DNA of 64,000 nt from Kumtagia sp963829135. Its GTDB lineage: Bacteria > Pseudomonadota > Alphaproteobacteria > Rhizobiales > Rhizobiaceae. Of the stretch, positions 26,263 through 35,212 are shown in pieces. Numbering within the stretch: position 1 is the stretch's first letter; each line of letters begins with the position of its first letter. The DNA lies in the NCBI GenBank assembly GCA_963829135.1, contig CAWHHO010000008.1, forward strand, positions 558,001 through 622,000, in the 5' to 3' direction. A model generated the notes under the pieces. It saw nothing but the letters and a program-made list of their open reading frames with translations, was not told the origin of the DNA and searched no databases. Made by a program: the position numbers and the translations under genes.

Positions 26263-26918
26263 CAGCATCGATTGCCATAGTCGACGACCATCGAATTGTT
26301 CTTGATGGTCTGAAGCGGCTGATCGAAGCGGCTGACGAGTGGACTGCGAGCACGTTCCAGAATGGCGCGGACGCGCTTGCGGCGCTTGAACGGGCGCACT
26401 TCGACTTGATGGTGGTGGACTTGCGTATGCCGGGCATGAGCGGGATCGAGTTGATCCGCAACACCCGGCGCGCCAACTACAAGCTGCCCGTGATCATACT
26501 GACCGCTGACCTTTCCGACTACGAGCTTGCAGAAGCGATCGATCTCCGCGTCTCCGGTATCGTGTTGAAGGAGGACGGTTCCTACGCCCTCGTCGAATGC
26601 ATCAACACGGTGCTGAAGGGCGGAAGCTATCTGCAGGGATCCGGCGTGACTGCAGCACTTGCCCGCCTCAACAGCGCCAGCAACAACAAGGGCCGCACCT
26701 CCTCGAACCTTACCTCGCGCGAGCTCGAAATCGCCAAGCTTGCCGCGGATGGCTGGCGCACCAAGGAGATCGGCGCGCGGCTTGGTATATCGCCCGGAAC
26801 CGTGAAAATCCACCTTCACGCCATATATGACAAGCTCGACATCACGACCCGCGTCGAACTGGCGAATTTCGTGCGGGGCGCCTCCCTGGCTGCAGGACCC
26901 ACGGCGAATTCTAGATGA
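26259..26918 (+). CDS. NarL/FixJ-type response regulator
   Basis: 219 residues. Receiver domain at residues 1-120: acidic pocket in AIVDDHRIVLD, the phosphoacceptor Asp in MVVDLRMPGMSG near residue 53, Thr in VIILTADLS, and Lys in IVLKEDGS. A LuxR-type DNA-binding domain lies at about 150-215, with LTSRELEIAKLAADG and the recognition part EIGARLGISPGTVKIHL. Its start overlaps the stop of the sensor kinase by 4 bases, so the two are translationally coupled partners. Targets are unknown; the divergent carbamoyltransferase module is the nearest candidate. Confidence 0.92.
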   Translation: MTASIAIVDDHRIVLDGLKRLIEAADEWTASTFQNGADALAALERAHFDLMVVDLRMPGMSGIELIRNTRRANYKLPVIILTADLSDYELAEAIDLRVSGIVLKEDGSYALVECINTVLKGGSYLQGSGVTAALARLNSASNNKGRTSSNLTSRELEIAKLAADGWRTKEIGARLGISPGTVKIHLHAIYDKLDITTRVELANFVRGASLAAGPTANSR

Positions 26919-27096
26919 ACGCGGATGGCCTTGGCTTATTGCGGTTTCATGAAGCGGCAGCGCTGGGTCCCGGCATCGCACCGAAGTCGCGCGAGTGACG
27001 CCGATTGTCGCGCTTCCGTACTTTTGGGACATCGTGCTGGCGCAAACTTGGGTATAATCGGGGACAGTGCGTTGGCATAAGAAAGGAGCTCCTGGG

Positions 27097-27825
27097 ATGG
27101 CAACAATACAGGATACATTGGCCTTGGACCGAGGTTGGACGTCTGTCCCGGCAATGGCTGCAACCGCCATTTTCTATTTCTTGATGCTTTCCACGGCCCC
27201 CGCCGCCGATTGCAAGGCAATGGGGGCTCCGTCGATCGATTGGAGGGAGTGCAATAAGGTCAGCCTTGTGCTTGAGGGCAGTGTCCTGGACAATGCCAAC
27301 CTTGCCGGCGCTGACTTCACCTATACGGACCTTCGCAATTCATCCTTCAATGGCGCCAACTTCGAGAAGGCGACGATGATTAGATCGTCCTTGGCCGGAT
27401 CGAAAGCCGAGAAGGCTAACTTCACCCGTATAGAGGGCTATCGCACGGCGTTTTCGCAGGTTTCCGCCAGGGGGGCTTCCTTTGCCAGCGCCGAGTTGCA
27501 GCGCGCCGACTTTACCCAAGCCGATCTCAGCGGCGCTGACTTTCAGAAAGCCGAACTCGGGCGCGCAATCTTTACCGGCGCCACGATTACCGACAGCAAG
27601 TTCCCGATGGCCAATCTTTCACGCGCGCAATTCAAGGACGTGAAGTTTGAGGGAGGGCTCGATTTCACCGGCGCCTTCATGTTTCTCACCCATATCGAGG
27701 GCATGGATCTCAGCCAGGCGACCGGGCTTGATCAATCTCAGGTGGATCAGGCATGCGGCGATGCGGACACCAAGCTGCCAAGCGGCCTGAAAGCACCGGC
27801 GAGCTGGCCCTGCACGCCCATCTAG
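27097..27825 (+). CDS. Exported pentapeptide-repeat protein
   Basis: 242 residues. The N-terminal hydrophobic segment (FYFLMLSTAPAAD) near residue 40 is a signal peptide or anchor, although unusually far from the start. The body is made of A(D/N)LxX/A(D/N)FxX pentapeptide repeats (residues about 75-210), which fold as a right-handed beta helix; examples are NLAGADFTYTDL and ADFTQADLSGADFQ. The C terminus has a pair of Cys. ATG at 27097 follows AAAGGAG. No enzymatic motif; such proteins act in protein-protein or, rarely, DNA-mimic roles. Confidence 0.8.
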   Translation: MATIQDTLALDRGWTSVPAMAATAIFYFLMLSTAPAADCKAMGAPSIDWRECNKVSLVLEGSVLDNANLAGADFTYTDLRNSSFNGANFEKATMIRSSLAGSKAEKANFTRIEGYRTAFSQVSARGASFASAELQRADFTQADLSGADFQKAELGRAIFTGATITDSKFPMANLSRAQFKDVKFEGGLDFTGAFMFLTHIEGMDLSQATGLDQSQVDQACGDADTKLPSGLKAPASWPCTPI

Positions 27826-27959
27826 GTCACGAGCTACTGCGCGCTGCCCACGAGCGCGCCCCGGCTCCGGGACGGCTGTAGGCACCGAGCCGACACCTTT
27901 CCGTTCGACAGGCCGTTTTCGGGGAGCTATAGACCGCGGCATCCAACGGATTCCTCGAC

Positions 27960-29549
27960 ATGACCGAGACAATTGAACAAGCGGTAGCCCGCCGCCGCAC
28001 CTTCGCGATCATCGCTCACCCGGACGCCGGCAAGACGACGCTCACCGAAAAGCTCCTGCTGTTCGGTGGCGCCATCCAGCTTGCCGGCGAGGTGAAAGCC
28101 AAGAAGGATCGCATGAACACGCGTTCCGACTGGATGAAGATCGAGCGCGAGCGCGGCATCTCGGTCGTTACCTCGGTGATGACGTTCGAGTATGGCGACC
28201 ATGTCTTCAACCTGCTTGATACGCCCGGCCACGAGGATTTTGCCGACGACACCTATCGAACGCTCTCTGCGGTCGATTCTGCCGTCATGGTCATCGACGC
28301 GGCAAAGGGCATCGAGCCGCGCACTCTGAAGCTGTTCGAGGTCTGTCGGCTGCGCGACATTCCGATCGTGACTTTCGTCAACAAGATGGATCGCGAGGCG
28401 CGCAACACCTTCGAAATCCTTGACGAGATCGAGCAGAAGCTGGCGCTCGACACAGCGCCCATTACCTGGCCGATCGGACAGGGAAAGACGTTCTCGGGAA
28501 CCTATCATCTGGCACAGAACGCGGTACGCCGAGGCGACGATGAACTTCAGCGCACCAAGGTCAACGGGCCAGACTCCAACCGCGTTGCCGGCCTGCTTCC
28601 CGACAATGAGCGTGAAACGTTCATAGAGGAGCTGGAACTGGCGCGCGAGGCGTGCCGGCCCTTCGACCTGGAGGCCTTTCGGGAGGGCCACATGACGCCG
28701 GTTTATTTCGGCTCCGCCCTGCGCAATTTCGGCGTGCGCGACCTGATCGAGGGTCTTGGCTCTTTCGCACCCAGCCCGCGCGCCCAGGACGCCGACAGCC
28801 GAATGGTTGAGGCGACCGAGCCGAGGATGACCTCCTTCGTCTTCAAGATTCAGGCCAATATGGACCCCAACCACCGCGACCGCATCGCATTCGTCCGGGT
28901 CTGCTCAGGCACGTTGGAACGCGGCATGAAGGCAAAGCTGGTGCGGACCGGCAAGCCTATGAGCCTGTCGGCGCCGCAGTTCTTCTTCGCCCGCTCGCGT
29001 ATCACCGCCGATGAGGCCTTTGCCGGCGATGTGGTTGGCATTCCGAACCACGGCACGCTGCGCATTGGCGACACGCTGACCGAGGGCGAGGACATCCTGT
29101 TTCGTGGCGTCCCGAACTTCGCGCCCGAAATCCTCCGTCGCGTCCGGCTCGGCGACGCCATGAAGGCGAAGAAGCTGAAGGAAGCGCTGCAGCAGATGGC
29201 GGAGGAAGGCGTCGTCCAGCTGTTCCAGCCGGAAGACGGATCGCCAGCGATCGTGGGTGTCGTCGGAGCGCTTCAACTGGACGTGCTCAAGGAGCGGCTG
29301 AGTTTCGAATACTCGCTGCCGGTCGATTTCGAAATGTCGCGCTTCTCCGTCTGCCGCTGGATCACGGCGGACGACAAGGCCGAGGTTCACCGCTTCATCG
29401 AGGCGCATCGCGGCGACATCGCCCGCGATCTGGATGGCGACCCGGTGTATCTCGCCCAGCACGGCTTCTCGCTCAACTATGAGGCAGAGCGCTGGAAAGC
29501 CATCCGTTTCGATGCGATCAAGGATTACCAGGTGCGCGAAGCTGCGTAG
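27960..29549 (+). CDS. prfC: Peptide chain release factor 3
   Basis: 529 residues; the translational GTPase that recycles RF1/RF2. G1 is AHPDAGKTTLTEKLL near residue 20, switch II is LLDTPGHEDF near 86, and NKMD is near 141. Domain II follows and the RF3-specific C-terminal domain contains SLPVDFEMSRFSVCRWI. Length and motifs distinguish it from EF-G and LepA. It is followed 35 bases later by the HAD phosphatase gene on the same strand. Confidence 0.96.
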   Translation: MTETIEQAVARRRTFAIIAHPDAGKTTLTEKLLLFGGAIQLAGEVKAKKDRMNTRSDWMKIERERGISVVTSVMTFEYGDHVFNLLDTPGHEDFADDTYRTLSAVDSAVMVIDAAKGIEPRTLKLFEVCRLRDIPIVTFVNKMDREARNTFEILDEIEQKLALDTAPITWPIGQGKTFSGTYHLAQNAVRRGDDELQRTKVNGPDSNRVAGLLPDNERETFIEELELAREACRPFDLEAFREGHMTPVYFGSALRNFGVRDLIEGLGSFAPSPRAQDADSRMVEATEPRMTSFVFKIQANMDPNHRDRIAFVRVCSGTLERGMKAKLVRTGKPMSLSAPQFFFARSRITADEAFAGDVVGIPNHGTLRIGDTLTEGEDILFRGVPNFAPEILRRVRLGDAMKAKKLKEALQQMAEEGVVQLFQPEDGSPAIVGVVGALQLDVLKERLSFEYSLPVDFEMSRFSVCRWITADDKAEVHRFIEAHRGDIARDLDGDPVYLAQHGFSLNYEAERWKAIRFDAIKDYQVREAA

Positions 29550-29584
29550 CCGCGCTTCCGCAGCAGCCGAACCAAAGGACCATC

Positions 29585-30298
29585 ATGACCGATACACCCG
29601 ATCCAGCCCGCTTCGCTCATGTCCAGGATTGGGTCTTCGATCTCGACAACACCCTCTATCCCCACCACAGCAATTTGTTTTCGCAGATCGACGGGAAAAT
29701 GACGGCATATGTGTCCGAGTTTCTGAGACTGCCGCGTGAGGACGCACGGAAGCTGCAAAAAGAACTGTACCTCGAGTACGGCACGACCCTGAGCGGGCTC
29801 ATGCAACGCCACAACATCGATTCGGACGACTTCCTGCAAAAGGTCCACGACATCGACTATTCGTGGCTGGTCCCCGATCCGGTTCTCGGGCTGGCAATAA
29901 AGGCGTTACCCGGCCGCAAGTTCATCTTCACCAACGGCAATCGTGGCCATGCGGAGCGTACGGCAAGGCAGCTCGGCATATTGGACCACTTCGACGATAT
30001 CTTCGACATTGTCGCCGCCGGGCTAACCCCCAAGCCCGCGCCGGAAACTTACGATCGGTTCCTGGCTCTCTACGACATTGTCGGTCCGAATGCGGTGATG
30101 TTTGAGGACCTGGCGCGCAACCTCGTCGTCCCGAAGGCGCTGGGAATGTCCACCGTGCTGATCGTCCCGAACAATTTTGAACCGACCTTCGCCGAAATAT
30201 GGGAGCGCGACCCGGCGTTCGACGATGCGGTCGACTACGTTACCGACGATCTCGCCGTGTTCCTGAACAAGATAACCGCATCAAGCCTCGACGCTTAG
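29585..30298 (+). CDS. HAD-superfamily pyrimidine 5'-nucleotidase
   Basis: 237 residues. HAD motif I is VFDLDNTLYPH near residue 20, motif II FIFTNGNRGHAERTA near 117, and motif III/IV covers KPAPETYD and VMFEDLARNLVVPKALGM. The Asn of DLDNTLYP and the segment LYPHHSNLF are typical of the pyrimidine 5'-nucleotidase (SDT1-like) group, which dephosphorylates UMP/CMP-type nucleotides. The 3' end overlaps the convergent PACE gene by 18 bases. Confidence 0.88.
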   Translation: MTDTPDPARFAHVQDWVFDLDNTLYPHHSNLFSQIDGKMTAYVSEFLRLPREDARKLQKELYLEYGTTLSGLMQRHNIDSDDFLQKVHDIDYSWLVPDPVLGLAIKALPGRKFIFTNGNRGHAERTARQLGILDHFDDIFDIVAAGLTPKPAPETYDRFLALYDIVGPNAVMFEDLARNLVVPKALGMSTVLIVPNNFEPTFAEIWERDPAFDDAVDYVTDDLAVFLNKITASSLDA

Positions 30299-30787
30299 CC
30301 GGTTTCGGTCCGGCTTGCGGGGTTCCGCATCCGGGCAGACCGGCCGGAGCCTGTCGAAAATGATGTGAAAGCCATAGCCGTAGGCCGCATAGAGCACGGT
30401 GAGGCCGATATCCGCCGCCAGCGCCTGCAGCCAACCGAACCCCGCCAGAAGCATGACGAGCGGCATCGTAATCACAGTGGCGCTTGCCTCATATCCCACG
30501 GCATGGGCGATACGCCAGCCGTGCGGCCGGTCGCTGGCCCGGCGGGCCGCAAGGCGATACTCCACGATATCGAAGGCAGTGTTGTAGGCCGTGGCCCATA
30601 GCATCATCGCCAGAGACAAGCAGCCTAGGAGCAGAAGAGACTCCTCGCCCGATGCACCGGAGACGAGTGACCAGATCGGGCTGGCAATGAGCAGGCCGCC
30701 AAACTCGTAGGCCAGTGTCTGGATGATCCGCTCGCGACGGCTGCGAATGACAACTGTGGGCGGTTGCAGGCTTGCCACGCCGGTCAT
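30281..30787 (-). CDS. PACE-family efflux transporter
   Basis: 168 residues with four membrane helices in two BTP (bacterial transmembrane pair) repeats. Each repeat opens with an Arg-rich, Glu-bearing start: RRERIIQTLAYEFGGLLI near residue 18 and GWRIAHAVGYEASATVI near 92. The conserved intramembrane Glu in helix 1 and the Asn of YNTAFDIVE are present. PACE proteins (type member AceI) expel chlorhexidine-like biocides and, as their physiological substrates, short-chain diamines. The ATG at 30785-30787 overlaps the stop of the arginine decarboxylase gene by 4 bases; ATG at 30793 or 30802 are alternatives. Confidence 0.85.
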   Translation of the reverse strand: MTGVASLQPPTVVIRSRRERIIQTLAYEFGGLLIASPIWSLVSGASGEESLLLLGCLSLAMMLWATAYNTAFDIVEYRLAARRASDRPHGWRIAHAVGYEASATVITMPLVMLLAGFGWLQALAADIGLTVLYAAYGYGFHIIFDRLRPVCPDAEPRKPDRNRLSVEA

Positions 30788-31302
30788 TCCCATGGCTCGC
30801 ATGCATAGACCGCCGCCACGAGCGCGCAGACGGGTCTCTCCACGCATGTCCGGGACGAAATCGCCGTTTGCACCGGTCCGTAGTCGAGGGTGCGAATATC
30901 CCGCATGGCTTCAAGCGTGACGGTCAGGTCGCGTTCAAGCTGGTCCCTGTCTTCATCGTGAAGTTCGGCGAACAGTCCGCGCCCGCCCTTACTCTCCTGA
31001 ATCCAACCGATACCTGCATGCGCCTGCAGCCCAGGTTGCGACTGGCGTATCTCCGACATTACGACATAGAGCCGGCGGCCATAATCCGCTGGCGGCATAC
31101 GGTATTTTTGGCGCGTTATGACCGAGTTGGGAGGAATGACCGACGACAGGCAAAGCAGATTGTGATCGGCGACGCCGGCATCCATCAGCGCGGCGTCAAA
31201 CGCAGCCAGCGGCGTCGGCCCTTCGCCCGTGCCAATGCAGAGATGGATCGTAAACACAGGCGGCGTCATACGCGACAGCGTCATCCTGCTTTCATGCTTC
31301 AT
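30784..31302 (-). CDS. pdaD: Pyruvoyl-dependent arginine decarboxylase proenzyme
   Basis: 172 residues of the PvlArgDC family; makes agmatine from arginine for polyamine synthesis. The self-cleavage site is LLCLSSVIPPNS near residue 53, where cleavage between the two Ser yields a pyruvoyl group on the alpha chain. Other landmarks: CIGTGEGPTPLAAFDAAL near the N terminus, a basic and aromatic segment VITRQKYRMPPADYG, and a C-terminal Ala/Cys-rich strand. ATG at 31302 follows AGGGAG. It overlaps the PACE exporter, suggesting that the amine it makes (or a product of it) is exported. The family is best known from archaea and some bacteria. Confidence 0.88.
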   Translation of the reverse strand: MKHESRMTLSRMTPPVFTIHLCIGTGEGPTPLAAFDAALMDAGVADHNLLCLSSVIPPNSVITRQKYRMPPADYGRRLYVVMSEIRQSQPGLQAHAGIGWIQESKGGRGLFAELHDEDRDQLERDLTVTLEAMRDIRTLDYGPVQTAISSRTCVERPVCALVAAVYACEPWE

Positions 31303-31776
31303 GGACGCGTCTCCCTAAGACGACGTTGAACAAGCCGCTCAAAGGGCAGCTCTTTGTGTTTTGGTCTGTCAGCGAGCAGGCGCGGCTGCTGTTCGTTCGC
31401 GCCTTGAGAACGCGTGTTCAGGAACGGAGTGCTGGCACTGGCGAGCCGACGTCGGGAGTGGGCGCAGAGCCACATCTACGCGCGGAAGCATGACCCCGGC
31501 CAAGGTCATTCTCCCGGTCTAAGCAGCGATTACTGGCAATTCAATCGACACAATCAGTATCGGTGATGCAGACAAAATATCTCACAGTGCACGTAAATTT
31601 TCAATCGCGCGGCGGTCAGGGTTTATCTTACGACGAAGCTTCCCAATACACTTCAGGACATCGAGCTATCTACGCGGCCGACGAAATTGCCTGCGATCCC
31701 TCCCCCAGCGCCCCCGACCATCAGGCATGGCGTCTCCCCCCGCAAGTGCTATGGTCTCCCTTCACGGGATGGAAAC
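31303..31776. other. Gene-free region between pdaD and an exported protein gene
   Basis: 474 bases. I find no frame with family similarity, no RNA gene and no repeat copied elsewhere in the window. It should contain the divergent promoters of pdaD-PACE (leftward) and of the exported protein (rightward). The stretch at about 31550-31650 is more AT-rich than the rest. Confidence 0.4.
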
Positions 31777-32355
31777 ATGAAGACGGCGAGACAATGCGCG
31801 TTCCTGCTTGGCACGGCGGCCTTGTTGGCAGCTCCGCGATTGGCGGCGGCCGAAGACACCGCTTCCGGGGACGCGCCGTATGAGGTCACGCTCGACATGG
31901 ACAATGACGCCAAGCTCGACCGTGTCGTTATCGTGCGCGATGCTGCAAATGGACTGGCGGATCTCTCCATCTATCTGAATGCCGGCGACCGTCGGCTGGA
32001 CCCTTCCCTCAAGCCCACCTTTGTCAAAAAGGCGCTGACGGTCGACGGCGTGCTTTGGGTCGAGAGCAAGCCGAAAGGAGCACTTGCGCTGACATATGGA
32101 TGCGGCGGGTGCAGCAGCGATTATGAGACGACACTGACGATTGCGTATCGAGCAGGAGAATTCCTCGTCACCGGTTACACATATGGCTGGGAGACAAGGG
32201 AGAGCGCCGGCACCTGCGATATCAATTTTCTGACGGGCAAGGGCACGATCAGCGAGGGGATCGACGGTGAGGGCAAGCCGATTGACGGCACGTTCCGTAT
32301 TGTTCGGCTTGCCGACTGGACCGACGGCGATCTCCCGAAGGTTTGCCAACTCTGA
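31777..32355 (+). CDS. Exported protein of unknown function
   Basis: 192 residues. Signal peptide: Lys-Thr-Ala-Arg, hydrophobic core, then LAAAED cleavage near residue 25. The first part of the mature chain (VTLDMDNDAKLDRVVIV) looks like an integrin-like/FG-GAP calcium-binding loop with aspartates. A later CGGCSSDYETT pair of cysteines near residue 112 and another Cys pair toward the C terminus suggest disulfides. The ATG at 31777 is chosen because the signal peptide starts there. Probably periplasmic; no pathway can be assigned. Confidence 0.7.
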   Translation: MKTARQCAFLLGTAALLAAPRLAAAEDTASGDAPYEVTLDMDNDAKLDRVVIVRDAANGLADLSIYLNAGDRRLDPSLKPTFVKKALTVDGVLWVESKPKGALALTYGCGGCSSDYETTLTIAYRAGEFLVTGYTYGWETRESAGTCDINFLTGKGTISEGIDGEGKPIDGTFRIVRLADWTDGDLPKVCQL

Positions 32356-32414
32356 AGTTTTCCGGCGTGCTTCGTTGGGTGATGCACGCAATCCGCCGTC
32401 CATTTTCCTGTGCG

Positions 32415-33257
32415 CTAGAGAAGATCATAGAAGCGGCTGATGATGCCCCAGGCATCCTCGGCAGTGTCGACAAGGTCGATGATGTTCTGGTCCCCCGGTG
32501 AGATCACACCCTGATCGGCGAGATAGTCGAGGTCGATCGCCGTACGCCAGAATTCGCTGCCGAACAGGATCACAGGAACGCGCTCCATCCGGCCGGTCTG
32601 GATAAGGGTCAGGGTCTCGAAGAATTCGTCCATGGTACCGAATCCGCCGGGGAACACGGCGACTGCCTTGGCGCGCATGACGAAATGCATCTTGCGAATC
32701 GCGAAATAGTGGAAATTGAAGCAAAGTTCCGGCGTGACATATGGGTTCGGCGCCTGTTCGTGCGGCAGTACGATGTTCAACCCGATCGACGGCGCCCCCA
32801 CATCGTCGGCGCCGCGGTTGCCAGCCTCCATCACACCCGGTCCGCCACCGGTCACGACGACGAACTCACGATGGTAGGACAAGGCTGAATGCTGCGAGCA
32901 GAGGCGGGCAAACTTGCGCGCCTCGTCATAGTAGACGCTGTTCTTGAGCAGGTTCTTCTTCTGGGTTTCGTTCTTGGCGGCCCAAGCCTCGCCACCCGGC
33001 TCGGGCAGGCGAGCGCCGCCGAACAACACGACCGTCGAGCGGATCCCGCGTTCGGCAAGCGTCATCTCCGGCTTCAACAGTTCCAGTTGCAGGCGCACCG
33101 CACGCAATTCGCGGCGGGTCATGAACTCTTCGTCGGTCCAGGCTAGGCGATAGGTCGGGGCGCGGGTCTGCGGCGTATCCGGTACGCTCTTGGCGCGCTC
33201 CAGATCCTCGTCGGCATGGGACAGTGGCGTCCAGCCGGCGGTTTCATTTGCGTTCAT
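32415..33257 (-). CDS. LOG-family (TIGR00730) Rossmann-fold protein
   Basis: 280 residues. The C-terminal 200 residues carry the LOG family phosphoribohydrolase motifs: TGGGPGVMEAGNRGA near residue 142 and PGGFGTMDEFFETLTLIQTG near 215. The N-terminal extension of about 70 residues with TRRELRAVRLQLELLKPE is typical of the longer bacterial form. LOG proteins release nucleobases from nucleoside monophosphates (cytokinin activation in plants); the bacterial substrate here is uncertain. ATG at 33255-33257. It is divergent from dapD, sharing a 142-base gap. Confidence 0.9.
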   Translation of the reverse strand: MNANETAGWTPLSHADEDLERAKSVPDTPQTRAPTYRLAWTDEEFMTRRELRAVRLQLELLKPEMTLAERGIRSTVVLFGGARLPEPGGEAWAAKNETQKKNLLKNSVYYDEARKFARLCSQHSALSYHREFVVVTGGGPGVMEAGNRGADDVGAPSIGLNIVLPHEQAPNPYVTPELCFNFHYFAIRKMHFVMRAKAVAVFPGGFGTMDEFFETLTLIQTGRMERVPVILFGSEFWRTAIDLDYLADQGVISPGDQNIIDLVDTAEDAWGIISRFYDLL

Positions 33258-33399
33258 TGTCAGTCCCTGTCTTTCCCGGTCCGCTCGCGCCAAATGATGC
33301 CGCAGGTGCGATTGACCCGTTTTCCGCGCTGAAATAGGGTCGCCCGCTCTCAGCAAAGTAGAAGCCTCAGCCTTAACAGTGCGTATAGCGGAGCATGCA

Positions 33400-34254
33400 A
33401 TGGCCAGACCAGACCTGAAGAGCCTTGAAAAGACGATTGAAGCCGCTTTCGAGGATCGCGAGGCCATTTCGACCGCGACACGGGGCGAGCGGCGCGAGGC
33501 GATTGAAGCAGCACTCGACATCCTCGACAGGGGCGAGCGGCGTGTTGCGGAGCGACAGGCCGATGGCGCCTGGATGGTCAATCAATGGCTCAAGAAGGCC
33601 GTGCTGCTGTCGTTCCGACTTGTTCCGATGGAACTGATCGAAGGAGCCCCGGGCGGTGCATCGTGGTGGGATAAAGTGCCGTCGAAGTTCGCCGGCTGGG
33701 GTGCGCCGGATTTCGAAAAGGCGGGCTTCCGGGCGGTGCCTTCGGCGATCGTACGGCGTTCCGCCTATGTTGCGCCGGGGGCGGTGCTCATGCCTTCCTT
33801 CGTCAATGTCGGCGCCTATGTCGACAGCGGCACCATGGTCGATACGTGGGCGTCGGTTGGCTCCTGCGCACAGATCGGCAAGAATGTGCATCTCTCCGGG
33901 GGAGTCGGCATTGGCGGCGTGCTGGAGCCGATGCAGGCGGGACCAACCATCATCGAGGACAACTGTTTCATCGGCGCGCGTTCTGAAGTCGTCGAGGGCT
34001 GCATCGTGCGCGAGGGCTCGGTGCTTGGCATGGGCGTCTTCATCGGCAAGTCCACCAAGATCGTCGATCGGGCGAGCGGGGAGGTTTCCTACGGCGAAGT
34101 GCCTGCCAATTCCGTTGTTGTCGCAGGATCGCTTCCCGGAAAACCGTTTCCGAATGGCGAACCTGGCCCCAGCCTATACTGCGCCGTCATCGTCAAGCGC
34201 GTCGATGAAAGGACGCGGTCGAAGACTTCGATCAACGAATTGCTGCGGGATTGA
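33400..34254 (+). CDS. dapD: Tetrahydrodipicolinate N-succinyltransferase
   Basis: 284 residues; transfers succinyl from succinyl-CoA to tetrahydrodipicolinate in the succinylase branch of lysine/DAP synthesis. The N-terminal helical domain has KTIEAAFEDREAIS. The left-handed beta helix is recognisable by hexapeptide repeats (AYVAPGAVLMPSFVNVGAYV, GKNVHLSGGVGIGGV), and the C terminus contains PGPSLYCAVIVKRVD. ATG at 33400 gives the usual MARPDL start. Usually dapE follows; here two DUF805 genes follow and dapE is not in the window. Confidence 0.96.
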   Translation: MARPDLKSLEKTIEAAFEDREAISTATRGERREAIEAALDILDRGERRVAERQADGAWMVNQWLKKAVLLSFRLVPMELIEGAPGGASWWDKVPSKFAGWGAPDFEKAGFRAVPSAIVRRSAYVAPGAVLMPSFVNVGAYVDSGTMVDTWASVGSCAQIGKNVHLSGGVGIGGVLEPMQAGPTIIEDNCFIGARSEVVEGCIVREGSVLGMGVFIGKSTKIVDRASGEVSYGEVPANSVVVAGSLPGKPFPNGEPGPSLYCAVIVKRVDERTRSKTSINELLRD

Positions 34255-34399
34255 TCACAAAGCCGCGACGGTCCCCATGCCGCGCCGGCAGCCTTAGAGG
34301 TTTGGCAGATGTGCCAGCCATTCGGCCCGTCGATTGATCTTTTGAGCAAATCACCGCAGGGTTCCGCTGCGTCGCAAATGCAGTTTTTCAGGAGGTAAC

Positions 34400-34753
34400 A
34401 TGGACTGGAAATATCTGCTGACGAGTTATGAAGGGCGCATCAACCGAGCAAAGTTCTGGGCGGGCGTGGGCATTTTGTTCGTAGGCTCGATCGTCGCGAC
34501 CATCGTCGACAACGTCATAGGCACGACGGTCGCCGACCTTCCCTACGGCTATGTCTATTTCCTCTATGTGCTGATTTCGCTCTATTTCGTGTTCGCGATC
34601 TATACCAAGCGCTGGCACGACCGTGACAAATCCGGCTGGTGGTCATTGATTGTGCTTGTTCCGATCATCGGCGGCATTTGGCTTCTGGTCGAATGCGGGA
34701 TACTTGAAGGAACACGCGGCCCCAACCAATTTGGACCGGACCCCCTTGGCTGA
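34400..34753 (+). CDS. DUF805 family membrane protein
   Basis: 117 residues with three to four membrane helices. DUF805 signature at the N terminus (SYEGRINRAKFWAGVGILF) and the conserved KRWHDRDKSGWWSLIVLVPIIGG (given here as 'KRWHDRDKSGWW' near residue 74), ending with GTRGPNQFGPDPLG. AGGAGG lies 6 bases before the ATG, the strongest ribosome site in this region. Inner membrane, function unknown. It follows dapD and overlaps the next DUF805 gene by 8 bases. Confidence 0.9.
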   Translation: MDWKYLLTSYEGRINRAKFWAGVGILFVGSIVATIVDNVIGTTVADLPYGYVYFLYVLISLYFVFAIYTKRWHDRDKSGWWSLIVLVPIIGGIWLLVECGILEGTRGPNQFGPDPLG

Positions 34754-35111
34754 TCGATCGAAGTTAACCTGGCTCTTCTTCGGGCTTTCCGGCCGGATCA
34801 GTCCGGCCGCGTGCCTGCTCGGCGGGCTTTTCGTGTTCGTGTTGCAGATGTTTCTGTTCTATAAACTGATGAGGGTTGATCCGGAAACGTCTGCAGCCCA
34901 TTTTTGGGAGGCGATCCTATCGGTGATGGTCCTGCTGTCGGTCTGGGTGAATTTCGCGTTGACCGCAAAGCGCTTTCACGATTTCGGCAAACCGACTGCG
35001 TTTGCCGCTTTCTCGCTGCTGTTCGGCCTGGTCCTCTACATCGTGCTTTATTTCATCAAGGGTGACCCTGGACCGAACCGGTACGGCGCGATCACCGACG
35101 CGCCCTCCTAG
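34746..35111 (+). CDS. Second DUF805-like membrane protein, TTG start
   Basis: 121 residues, related to the preceding gene. It keeps FFGLSGRISPAACLLGGLFV at the N terminus, TAKRFHDFGKPTAFAAFSLL near residue 75 and the terminal GDPGPNRYG. The frame is open from 34650 but earlier residues do not match the family. The TTG at 34746 (overlapping the previous stop) begins the recognisable protein and suggests coupled translation. Probably a tandem duplication of the DUF805 gene that has diverged. Confidence 0.75.
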   Translation: MADRSKLTWLFFGLSGRISPAACLLGGLFVFVLQMFLFYKLMRVDPETSAAHFWEAILSVMVLLSVWVNFALTAKRFHDFGKPTAFAAFSLLFGLVLYIVLYFIKGDPGPNRYGAITDAPS

Positions 35112-35212
35112 TTCGCGCGGCCACCTTGCCGTTCACTTGATCCGCGGCTGATCATACGGCGCCAAACAACTCGAGGCTTTGCGTCGCCAAGGCCCAAAGT
35201 GTTATAGGACGC

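Noticed and set aside
30281..30434. Short minus-strand frames within the PACE/HAD overlap
   Set aside because: Explained by the PACE gene and its convergent neighbour.
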